NCBI RefSeq assembly: GCF_964199755.1
Contig: NC_133900.1
Location: 78,724,727-78,788,726, forward strand
Reading direction: 5' to 3'
DNA from: Larus michahellis
Taxonomy: Eukaryota; Chordata; Aves; Charadriiformes; Laridae
Length of the DNA: 64,000 nt
The position numbers and the translations under genes are program-made. This document shows, piece after piece, positions 23,531 through 35,100 of the stretch (within the stretch, counting starts at the first letter, position 1; every line of letters starts with the position of its first letter). Below the pieces are notes generated by a model. The model worked only from the letters and a program-made list of their open reading frames with translations, did no database searches and was not told the DNA's origin.

Positions 23531-25390
23531 AGTCAGCGGCTGCTACGCTTGTTGGCTTCTGGACGGGGTTACCTTCACAGCCTTAGTACACTTTTAATGT
23601 AACTCATCCTGCTTTTAAATTTAAAGAGTGGCTGCTTGGGATAATATGTACTTTTAATGTCAGTATTTTTTTCTTAGAGGATCAGTTTAGATCTACTGTC
23701 CCTCAGCATATAAACATTTGAAAAAATGTAGTGCCAGCAGTTCCTAACCACGTGGGCTCCTGCGGGCGGGGAGCCCCTGGTTTGGTGGGGGTTTCGGGTG
23801 ACAGCAAAGGATGCTCGGTGTCGGGTCAGGGAGCCAGCAGAGGAGGACGCTGCAGCTGCGAGATCTGCACAGCCTGCTGCTCCCGGCTGTCCTCCTCTTC
23901 TGTTGTACTCCTCTCTGACATCTCCTGGCGCTCTGGCTCCTGCACCTCTCTCTCTTCTTTCTGTTCCCCCCTCCCCAGACCAGTTGCTTCTGCTCCTTTC
24001 TCCCACCTGGTTCATGCACCTCCTGCAGCCGCTTAACAGAGCTGTTCCCAGCTCTCGGGGCACGGTGCGTGTACACCACTTGCAGGAACACAGATGCAGC
24101 ATTTTGGGAACGAAGCTGATGCAAATTATATGTAACTACTCAAAGGTTTAAATACTGGTGCAATTCAGACAGTGGGTGTAGCCTGAGAAAAGGCTATGTC
24201 TCACCCAAACCCTCCAGGTACCTGAATCAAAGTTCCGCTTTAAAAACAAGATGGCACTGCAGCACTTGGCAACAACTCAATGCTCATGATCTTTTTTTCT
24301 CCTGTGGACAAGAAAATATTTTTTTATTTATCTTTCTTAACAAGATGAACCATTTTCACTGAAATACAAAGAGGCGAAAAAGTCTAGGATGATTTTTTTT
24401 CTACATTGGGCATCTGCCTAATAGAGAAAGCTCAGCAAGATTAAAAGCCAAGACTCATAGTGGGAAACCTTAACTAAGGCTTACGACTGGAGCTGCCGTC
24501 AATGCAGAACACCCAACAGAGGCAGCCTCACGACGGGGGGTCTGCTATTGCTCAGGCAAAAGGGAGAATAAACTTTGCAAAACAAATCAGACGGAGAGGT
24601 TGTCCCATATACAATTAATATAATTCCGAGCTGATTCACCGTAGATCAGAAAATGTCCTGAATACACAGCTTCTCAGTGTGTAAACAGACTCACTCCTTT
24701 GTAATTAATTGTCCTCTCTTCTAAGTCGCAGAGTGTGGGAGCAGACTGAGCTACAAAAGACCTTTAAAATCTTTGATACCGCAAGTTACGATGGTCTGAA
24801 AAACTGGTAGGGAACAACTGCGTGGTCTGCTTGCTTCTTGATCACGGTACCTGGCCAACTGGCATGTTGGGTTTCCAGACTCTTTTAACAGTCAAAAGCA
24901 GCTTCTTATAAAATGCATAAATAGCTGGAGATTTCTGCCCAAGGTAATTGTGGTTTCTGCCACCGCTTTGATTGAGCATTATTCTTTCTGGCTCATCTTG
25001 TTCTTCTGGTGCAAAGGATGAGAGGTTTTGCTGCTCGGAGATCTTGGGTGTGCCCTTCTCACCAACACTTCTGGTCCTCCAAAAGCAGAAGGGAGCCCAG
25101 CTGACGATCCATGGCATAAGCAGGTCATTTGCCTGCTGTTGCCACTAAGGTGAAATCCAAGTTTTTGAGCTTTTTGTTCGCATTTCTTTCTTTCTCCTTC
25201 CACCTGTAGCCCAAAGAGCTGTCCATGTAAAGGTGGGATGGGTGTTTGTGCTGGGAGGGAGGAGTATTTTGTTGTTGGTTGTGGTGCCTCCCTAAAGCGC
25301 TCAACTGCTCCCTGTCCACAGTCCATCACGCCTGCTCACTCCAGCTCAAGTCTTCTCTTTACTCTTGCTGCTTTCCTTGCAGATACTTGC
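23531..25390. other. Intergenic, no gene recognised
   Basis: A CpG-containing, C/T-rich stretch at about 23,740-24,080 (many CTCC and TGCTCC words) is followed by ordinary AT-rich DNA. There is no convincing coding exon. Confidence 0.35.
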
Positions 25391-25394
25391 CAGG

Positions 25395-25535
25395 TCATAG
25401 AATGACAGAATGGTTAGAGATGGAAAGGACCTTAAAGAACATCTAGTTCCACCCCCCTGCCATGGGCAGGGACATCTCCCACTAGGCCAGGTTGCTCCAA
25501 GCCCCATCCAACCTGGCCTTGTGCGTGCTGCTCTG
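25395..25535 (-). mobile_element. CR1 LINE 3' fragment
   Basis: The + strand carries the complement of a CR1 3' end: TCATAGAATGACAGAATGGT, then GGAAAGGACCTTAAAGAACA, TCTAGTTCCACCCCCCTGCC, and CCCCATCCAACCTGGCCTT. The copy is therefore on the - strand and 5'-truncated. Confidence 0.92.
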
Positions 25536-28354
25536 GAGTTTTGCTTCTAAGCAAAGCCTTAACTTGTGGCTGACTCTACTGCAAACTCACTGGCACGTGT
25601 GTCCCAAAACTACTGCTTGATTTTGACAGAATCAAGTTCCTTTCCCGGATTTCCCTGTCCTCACCAGCTGCCAACATTTTGCTTTTTGACATGGGAGATG
25701 CCATTCTTACTTCCCGTGAAATGCTTCGGAGCTTCCCTGCATGGGTTTCCTAAGTTGTAGGGGTGTAAAATTTTCTTGGCAAGTGATGTGTTTTTGCATT
25801 TAAATGCCAGCGCCCAAACAAATGCTTTGTCTTTCCTGTAACATCTTATTTAATCAAGTTCAAAATAAACTGGATTAACTCTTAGTATTTACATTAACAG
25901 TAAAAATCTGCTGGAAGCTAAAACACATACTGAGGCTGTTCTTCATAGAACTAGACTATGCAGTAATAGTAAAAAAGTATGTTTGTCTTATTGCTTACAT
26001 ATATATTGCGGGTTTTTGGCAACCATTTGATGATTTTTTCATAACATAGCCAGGAAAGCTGTGTAAATCACATATTTTCTCTTAAGTTTAAATATATATG
26101 GTTGCTTACTTGACCCGGGGGGAAAAAACACACCTGAAAAAAAATACCAGACCATCAGACCACCCTCTCAGCGTTTGTGAGGTACCTCAACTACGTGTAC
26201 AGCAAATGAACATGAAGAAACATACCTATTTTTGTTCTTTGGGTCTGTTTAAAAGGAAAAGAAAAAAAAAGCTAAATTAAATCCCAAAGTTGCAAGTAGT
26301 TGTTTACATTTCTTCAGTGAAATAGTCTTAGCTTCCATTACAACGCCTAGGGCAGCAGAGGCAGGGGGGAGGCAGTGAAGTGACATTAAAAATAGATGTC
26401 TCTATCTGTAAAAAGAGCAAATTAAACTTTTTGTCGGGGTTGAGAAAACCTTTAGAGCGAGCACTTTCAGAGCTGACAGATGAAGGTTAAATCAATAAGC
26501 AATTAATCACGTTCATCACTTTTTCCGTATTAAGGCAGAGACAGTAAGACACAGCATTGGGGTTTTTGCTTTTAAACAGCTCTGTTTATTTGAGTCAGTG
26601 GCAGGCACAGGCATTCGAGCTCTGGACAGACTTCCATGGGATTTAGCTCTGCTTTTGCAATTGTAAAGCAATTTCCAGTGTGGAAATATGGATTGTCTTG
26701 CACAAGGGACATACCAAAAGCTCATTAGTTAATGACTGTAAATAGTCTACACTGCCTTGCTCCACATATGCTAAAGTGGGACAGGACTAATTAAGCAAGT
26801 AAACTTACTACTTATTCTTAAATGACAAAGTAATTTGATTACGGCTGTTACACAACTAATTCCAAATAAATCTGAACAAGCCCCTACCAGATTAAGGTGC
26901 AAGTTCAGCAGTATATGATGTGCCCTTCATGGTACAGACCGTAAAATTTGACTTGGTTTAACTGTTTTGCAGGTATCAAGTGCCCCAGAAGGTGCATTTC
27001 ACACCATATGTGCATTTTTCCCTAATCTAACCATGCTGCTATGTTGATTTTGGTTTACATAGGTTCAATATTCGCGACTGACATTAAAAATGGACTCTGG
27101 TAGTACAATCATGCTAACGCGCTTCTGCTTGCACACTTCAGTTCAAAAAAAAAAATTAGATGTACAACTAGACGAGCACTTTTTTTTTTAAGGTCAGTTT
27201 AACTGGTGGGATGCTGATTTCTGGGTGCTCTCAATGCCTCAGTACTTCACACCCCTTTGAATTGCTTCTTGCCGTGGTACTACAGGCATTGTTCTAAGGG
27301 CTAGAATATCATTTTCCTCAACCAGAAGCCAGGTTTCTTTATCAACTGCTAAAGTTATCTGGCAAATAGCATTCCTTTTGTCCCTGCTTCTTCCAGTGTT
27401 GGTGGAGGGAGAGCTGCGACAGTTTGCTGCAAGCTGGTGGCCTAGTTACTGAAACAAGGGGTGATTAAAGGTTTTCTTTTAATATTTCGTTCAGAAAGGA
27501 AGCAATACTAAATAAAACTTAGCCAGTTATACTTGGATGAAAGTTGGCTTTGTATTATAGATTTATGGACAACAACTTGTTTCCCCTTCTGTAAACTTCT
27601 TAAAGTGCTAAATTTGCAATTATTATTAAAAAAAAAAAAAATCTTATCGTAGCCTTTACTGTTTGGAAGAGAAAACTGTAGTATCCTCTGGTCTGAACTT
27701 CTGCACTACACTAATACTGTTCTGCATGTCCTGGACACTACCAAAAATCCCATTGTGACTGGGTGTCACAAATTTGCAGGCTTTAGTTAGAATCCCTCGT
27801 GCAAGACCGTCTCTGCAGACCCCAAAGAGACAGCAGGCACTTCCCTTCCTTACACCAGTGGCAACTTTAAATGCAGGGCTGAATGGGAACAGGAATAGCA
27901 CCTCTTTCCCAGGGCGGCCAAGAAAAGATTACAAGGGAATCACCATAAATCCCAGCCCCTAACCTCACTCTCCAGTGTCTTCCCTTTGCGTGCTACAAAA
28001 CACAAGAATGGCACTGGAAACAGCCAGCGACAAAGATAAAACTACTGCTCCCTAGGACATTAGGGTGCCTTCTCTCTTAATTCTAAAGGAACTTTACTTT
28101 CTTAATTGGAATTCTGGCCCATGTTGTAGTCTGATTTGGCTTCCCTCCCCCACTTTCCAAAACCCAACCAAACTGCTCTCCAACAACACTATTAGTACCT
28201 GGCTACTTCCCATTACAGTTAAGGAAATAAATCAGTTTTTCAGTCGCTGTTAAAATCAGTCTATTTGGAAGCGAATGCCCTTTCTGCTGTGTGATATGTA
28301 ACATGCACGGTAACTTCCACTGAGGTATGAAATCAGTGCATCTGTACTTTGGAC
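25536..28354. other. Intergenic, AT-rich, no gene seen
   Basis: Unique-looking DNA downstream of the presumed ASAH1 3' end. It has short A or T runs (for example near 27145 and 27627) and a further AATAAA on the - strand at 26590-26585, which could serve a longer ASAH1 transcript. Nothing else is identifiable. Confidence 0.4.
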
Positions 28355-29122
28355 GAAGAAAGTAATTCTTAAGAATATTTATTGTATTAGTATTTATTTT
28401 TTTGAGACAACAGAAAAATCTGTATTAAAAAAAATATTTGTTAACAGGCCAAGCAAGAGCTTCAGCAAAAGATCTATAAATCACGGAAAAGACATTTTTT
28501 GGCTCAGATCTCATTTTTGGTATTTCCCTAAGACCCTGTTTCTGTGACTAGATATGACATTTGGTACGTTATTTTATAACAGGGCTTCTTAGACATACCC
28601 TCCTATCGGACCAGAACACTAGCAATTCATCTGAAGTGCTTAAGAAAGAATAACAGAACCGCCCTGTCCCAGGTGGCCTTCTAATAACCTAATTCTTTTC
28701 CATGCCTGCTAGGTGCCATTTTAACTCATGTGTGCTTTAGAAGTATTTTCATCTAAAAAAACCCAACCCAACCAAACAACAAAAAAATAACAAACCCATA
28801 AACCAGCAACAAACCAAACCAAGAATACTGTCAAGACTGAAGAGATCTAGAGCTAACTGCTGAACTCATTTGGTAGAAATGGCTGAAATCAAACCAGACA
28901 TACATTAGTATACATTTCTCGTCAGCAGAACTGCTGATCAGGAAGCAAGAAAGTCCAATGTGAGACAGGGTCCTCCATTGTTAGAAGCTTCAGTGACATT
29001 TCTATATAGCCATTAGATTTCTGAAGAAAGGAGTTAGGCTGAGGAATCTTTTTCCAGAAGTATTTTTTCTTGGAGGACCTCCAATTCAGACAAGCAGCTT
29101 CCAACATAGGAAAGGTACAGGA
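28355..29122 (-). other. ASAH1: Presumed ASAH1 3' UTR
   Basis: The first AATAAA hexamers after the ASAH1 stop on the - strand are at 28398-28393 and 28383-28378, giving a 3' UTR of about 750 bases. An A/C-rich low-complexity block lies at 28752-28825 inside it. Longer forms are possible. Confidence 0.5.
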
Positions 29123-32100
29123 CTACCAAGGACTACAGGGATCTGGGCATTCCCGCAGGTAAGTCTCTGTATGACCATTATACACCTCCATCAGCGTTGT
29201 GCACACAGTCAGCTAACAGGCAGGCGGAAGAAGAATGAAAAAGAAGAAAAAAAAAAAGAGAAAGCCTCATTACAGTAATTAGTGAAAAACCGTCCCTGAT
29301 ACTAGCTGAACAGTTCAACTGAAATGAGCATTTATCTTATTTAGTCAACAACATGCAAGTATGAATAGCTTGTGTCCACAGCCAAGAATGCTGCCTCTAC
29401 TGAATATAGTAACTTAATTTCTCATTCAAAACCTCCTCTCACCCCTTTAGTCTTTTTTAAACACCAAACCCTTAAGTTCAGACTAAAATATCATCTGTTG
29501 CAAGCAGACTGTGACTGTAGTACGTGTAAACCATGCGGCACATTAACTTGTTTCATGCTACTTATAAGGGTACGTATCACAGGTTAATTCATGTTAGAAG
29601 GGTCTTTAAGGTGTCTGCAGTGCAAATGCTGCCTCAAACTGTGAGGAAAGGGCTCAGGCTGCACGGAACTTTGAAGCTGTAGGGCCTTTGCAAAACAGCT
29701 ATTCCAGCAATTACGTTTTGCTTTTACAAAGTAATGTGGAATTAGTTTTGGTTTTACGTGCATGTTTTCACCTAAAAACCCCCCGGAACGTACCACTGTT
29801 CCCTTCTCCTTAAGCGTAAAGTAGTTCGTGGTCTGCCCCCCACCTCCCCACTCCAAACATTCTGCAAGAATAGAAGCATTACCTTATTGAGGACAGGCTT
29901 TGTGGAGAGAACATCATAAATTCTTGGTAAGGAGATGTTCTGAAAGACAATAATACATTTATGTTAATGGCCATTTATCTGTTAGTGTAAATGCGGAAAA
30001 GTCTAACTTTTTTACTGCTCAATTAGATAATAAGATAAAGCTTTAAGAATACATCGAGATCAGATGAGCATGGGTTACAAAAACTTGAGCAGACCAGATC
30101 TCATGGGACACGTGAGTGTCAGTGTTTGCTGCCTGACAGTGCGTGTTTGAATTTCACTGGTGATAAAACAGCTCAGGAAACAATGAAAATCTCTCTCAAA
30201 GTATCTCCAAGTTTATCCCCCTGCACACGCAGCCACAGACAATGCAGGAAACCCACCTAGATGAAGAGAAAACCTAAAACTAAGAAAAAAAAAATCATGT
30301 ACAGAGCCACCTGGTACTTTATTACCCAGAAGCACAAACTGTCACAAAACCGTTAGCCGCTTCTGTCACTACAGCTGTGCTTGCCAATGCCCTGAATGTT
30401 CCTGGCTGTGTCAGATCAGTACTGTAACCTGGGAGTTTCAAAACAGCAAGATGAGGTACGGGGAGGATGTCTACCTCTTGCATGGTCTGGTTCAGGCATT
30501 TCATTGCAGGTGTTCTACGATTATCCAAGACGAGCGGAGGCTTCCAGCGATCGTAGTTTGTTTCTAACACGTACCACGTGCCTTTCTGGATATCAAGGCT
30601 GGAAAAGAGGTATGTGTTTGTGTTTTGCTTCTCTGAGTATACAGTAAGTACATATAGAGTATATACTATATACAGCTGGATTTTTTTTTTTTAGGCTTGC
30701 TGTGGTATTGTTGAGTGGGAGTGTTGATCTACGTGAGGATAGGGAGGTTCTACAGAGAGACTTGGATAGATTGGATCGATGGGCCAACGCTAACGGAATG
30801 TGCTTCAACAAGGCCAAGTGCCGGGTCCTGCACTTGGGCCACAACAACCCCATGCATCGCTACAGGCTTGGGGCAGTGTGGCTGGAGAGCTGCCCAGCAG
30901 AAAAGGACCTGGGGGTTCTAATTGACAAGAGGCTGAACATGAGCCAGCAGCGTGCCCAGGTGGCCAAGAGGGCCAATGGCATCCCGGCTTGTATTAGAAA
31001 TAGTGTGACCAGCAGAAGGAGGGAGGTGATTCCCCCCTGTACTCAGCACTGGTGAGGCCACCCCTTGAGTATTGTGTCCAGTTCTGGGCACCTCAATACG
31101 AGAGAGATATCGAGGTGCTGGAGCGAGTGCAGAGGAGGGCAACGAAGCTGGTGAAGGGCCTGGAGAATAAATCTTATGAGGAGCGATTGAAGGAGCTGGG
31201 ACTGTTTAGTTTGAGGAAGAGGAGGCTGAGGGGAGACCTCATCACTTTTTACAACTACTTGAAAGGACATTGTAGAGAGGTTGGTGCTGGTCTCTTCTCA
31301 CAGGTAATTAGGGATAGAACAAGAGAGAATGGGTTCAAGCTGCAGCAGGGTAGGTTTAGGCTGGACATTGGGAAAAAATTCTTCACAGAAAGAGTGGTCA
31401 GACACTGGAATAGGCTGCCCAGGGAGGTGGTGGAGTCACCATCCCTGAATGTATTTAAGACTGGTTTAGATGTGGTGTTAAGGGATATGGTGTAAGGGAG
31501 AACTTTGTAGAGTGGAGTTGATGGTTGGACTCAATGATCCCAAGGGTCTTTTCCAACCTAAATGATTCTATGATTTTATGATTTTTCAATGATGCTAGAG
31601 AAGTGAGTTTTTGCACAACCACCTAAAGTAGGCTGTGGCGAGGTGAGGGTCAGTCTCTTCTCCCAAGTAACAAGCTACAGGACAAGACGAAAGGGCCTCA
31701 AGTTACACCAGGGGAGGTTTAGATTGGATATCAGGAAAAATTTCTTCACCGAAAGGGTTATCAAACGTTGGAACAGGCTGCCCAGGGAAGTGGTGGAATC
31801 GCCATCCCTGGAGGTATTTAAGACAGGTGCTGAGGGACATGGTTTACTGTGGTTGTGGCAGTGTTAGGCCAATGGTTGGACTCGGTAATCTTAAAGGTTC
31901 CTTCCAACCTAAATGATTCTGTGATTCTACGTCACAAGAAACAGAGGACACAATTATCGGTGGAACCTGTCCCCTTCTGGAAGGCTGAGTCAGGTGTCCA
32001 GTTAAGCATACTCACTCCCAAATATCCAGAGTAGCTGTCCTGGAACGAGTTATCACACACCCTTCTCCAGAATTTTTTCCACCCAGTATAAAGTAAGCTG

Positions 32101-35100
32101 GAGCCAGCAGTCTTGTTTTTGACAGTCTGTCTTTTGCATCCTGGTAACTGCAGATAACAAAGTAGTGTTGGACTATTAAATGTTATAAATGGTTCAAGTA
32201 CTGAAGAATGAGTTTCACAGACCCAGGAAAAGTTTGGGTAGTTACACCTTTCTTCCCCTCTCATGCACATATGAAGAGATTGTATCACAATGAAGGAACA
32301 CATGCAAGCAAAGCTCCTCTTCTCACTTTGTACTTAAAAGTTGACAGGTGCTCTTCGCACTTTCTCTACATTTAAAACAGGAATAAAATGATGACATGCT
32401 GTGCCATATTCCACCTAGTTAATTTACTGTACGAGACCTTTGTTTCTGTTTACTTCCTATAATATGCTACTACCTGTTGGATGTGTTTTGATGCAGAATG
32501 CTATTACACATTCACATACTGATATGTTGATTAGAAAAAAAAAAATCCATCTGAGAAATTTGAGGAGTTTTAAGGGATCATGTGTGATGCCTCCCCCCCA
32601 CCAGAGTACCAGCAAACCCACAACTATTTAATGTTAAGGCTTCTAGGAAGATACCTATACCATTAGATACTAAGCATACATCTACAATATTCATGCCAGT
32701 TGGAAGCAAAACAGATTAAAGCAGTAGAATATTTGGGGGGGAGAATACCTTGTAGCATTCTCTAATACTGTTCTTGTAAGAAAGCCCATCCACATACCAT
32801 CTCTTCTACCAAGAAACCATTCGAAGATTCCTGCAAAATATCACTGGTTACAATCATTTGTTTTCAGAAGGTTCACTCATGCTATTCTGACTTTCACAGG
32901 CTTTAAAATGAACTGTGTTTTGTCTTACTCGTTTCACCATTTGTGTGGCTGTTTGTTAAGGTAACTGGTATGCCCAAGGCTGGAAAACTTGTACAGAACG
33001 AAAGAAATGAGCGTTACTCACCAACATAACCACCATCAAGACTGAAACGCTCATTCATTGTCAGAGTGAACAAGTCCTGAAAAGCATTAAACAAATCAAC
33101 CTTAATCCATCGGCAGCCCATTAATACCAGTAATAAACAAGAGGCAGCACTGCAATTTACATGCCACTTGAGCTTTTTGTTCATTAGACTTCCCCTTTGA
33201 GTAATGGGCTGCAAGCTCAAGCCCATGTGGAGAAGAACCTAATTTATCACTGCTTGAGGAAGCAGAAATGACAATTCATAGTTTTCTGAGCTGGCACAGC
33301 AATCTGGCAAACCATGCTTTTATACTAAGTAAGTCAAGCCTGTGGCCATTTTTCTCTTGGCCCTTGTTGCATCACTGAACTAACAGTTTTCCTTCCCCTG
33401 CTGTACGTAACCTTCTTCTCAGACTTCTGAATACTACTCTAGTTTGAAGGCAGATTTTTAAGTCCCGGTGCTAACGTTATTGCTGTTCACATGGGCTTGC
33501 AGCTGTACACAGTCCAATCTGCGCTACCTGCAACATGCAATTCAAACTCAAATCCCAGCCTTCTCCAACCAGTGTTTCTTTCAGAGGGAAGTGGAATTCA
33601 GCTACACTGGATCATTTTCAGAATTGACTCTTCCCAGTGTATTTGACCAGAAGATAAAAATAAATGGATACAATGCAGGGATTTACACCAGAAATGCTCT
33701 ACTATGAAAAGGGCCACTTATAATTGAGGATAAAGGCCAAGCATGTAGAAAAGGAGGAGTTGTGGTAAGCTGGAGACCCTAGTATAGTTCTATACTGCTG
33801 GTTTTTAAGATGTAGATAAAACTCAGATTTCAGGCAGGTATTAAAAAAAAAATTAAAATCTTGCCTTGTAGGACTCCTTTTCCAAGGACTGGAGAAAGAA
33901 TTAAAATAGCACAAGTGCGCTGTTTCACCTCTGGGATCACAGCAGTATCTATTTGCTACCAAGAAACTCCGACCAATTGAGCACTTTGTATTCACTCCTG
34001 TTTGTATTCAGAATTCAACACTGTTTTTTAAGAATTTTCCAAACATAAGTATTTAATTTCAGCAGTCTGCTTTTAGGAGGAAGCGTGCAGCATTGTTTTC
34101 TTTCTTCACAGTAGCTATACTGTGTACCAGAACAACTAAGAGGTCATTTATTAAAAAACATCCCAAGGCAGAAGATGAAAGCAGGAAAATTTACATCTTA
34201 AAGGAAACTCTGAAGCATTATTAACAAATTGACAAGCCCCCTTCCCCATACTTACTGGTTTGACTCCAGACACCATGCCTATGTATCCTGCAAAATTTGT
34301 GGACCTGAATACCGTTTTGTTGTTTCTCTGGAAGTCCAAGTTTACCACTAAAGGCTTCAGTTCCCGAGTTAAAGTCCAGGAACTATTTTTAACATCCCAC
34401 CTGCAGAAGATGGTACAGCATTACAAACTTCCCTCCCTCAGCAGCATTTAAAACTTGCCTTTGCAGCACGCAGATTTCCTCTGTGAGTTGCCCGTCCTGA
34501 TCTTACTCGTGTAGTTATTCAGGAGTTACCTGAGCAGCACCAGCAAGGGACAAGTAGGAAGTCTAAACGCATAGGCAGTCGGTGAAAAGAACCAAGTTGT
34601 GTTCGAACCAAGAGCATATCACCACTCAGTATTAAACAGCACCACCATTCCAGCTGGGGGGTTGTTTTTGAACACACATAACTTTGTTCTGTTCCCACTG
34701 GCAAAGGGAGGCTGCTACGGGTATTGCCCGTGACACCAAACCCACTGTATCCTGAAAGCGTGTGTAGCTTGTTCTGCAGCAGAATGAGCCACTTCCCTCA
34801 AATTCTTACTTGTCAAAGTGAGAAAATGAACCGCGCTACTGGATTTGCTCTACACAAAGGGAAGTCCCAATTCTAGTTTGTAAAATAAGCCAGAACAATT
34901 TGAGGGCAAGAGCATGCTAAAGAACGCTTAGCAGATCGTTAAATTCTCTGGAAACAATCCAGGTTCTGGAAACACCTTTGAAAGTTGCCTTCATTTTCAG
35001 GGAGCATATTCCCAGGATTTCTGACCAGTGGGAGAAGTTCAACACAAGCCAAACCAAGGGACAGGTGGGGTCACAGTTGACAACATTTGAGTTTTTGATA

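Noticed and set aside
30918-31270. - strand frames in ASAH1 intron 11
   Set aside because: Antisense shadows of the CR1 reverse-transcriptase stretch.
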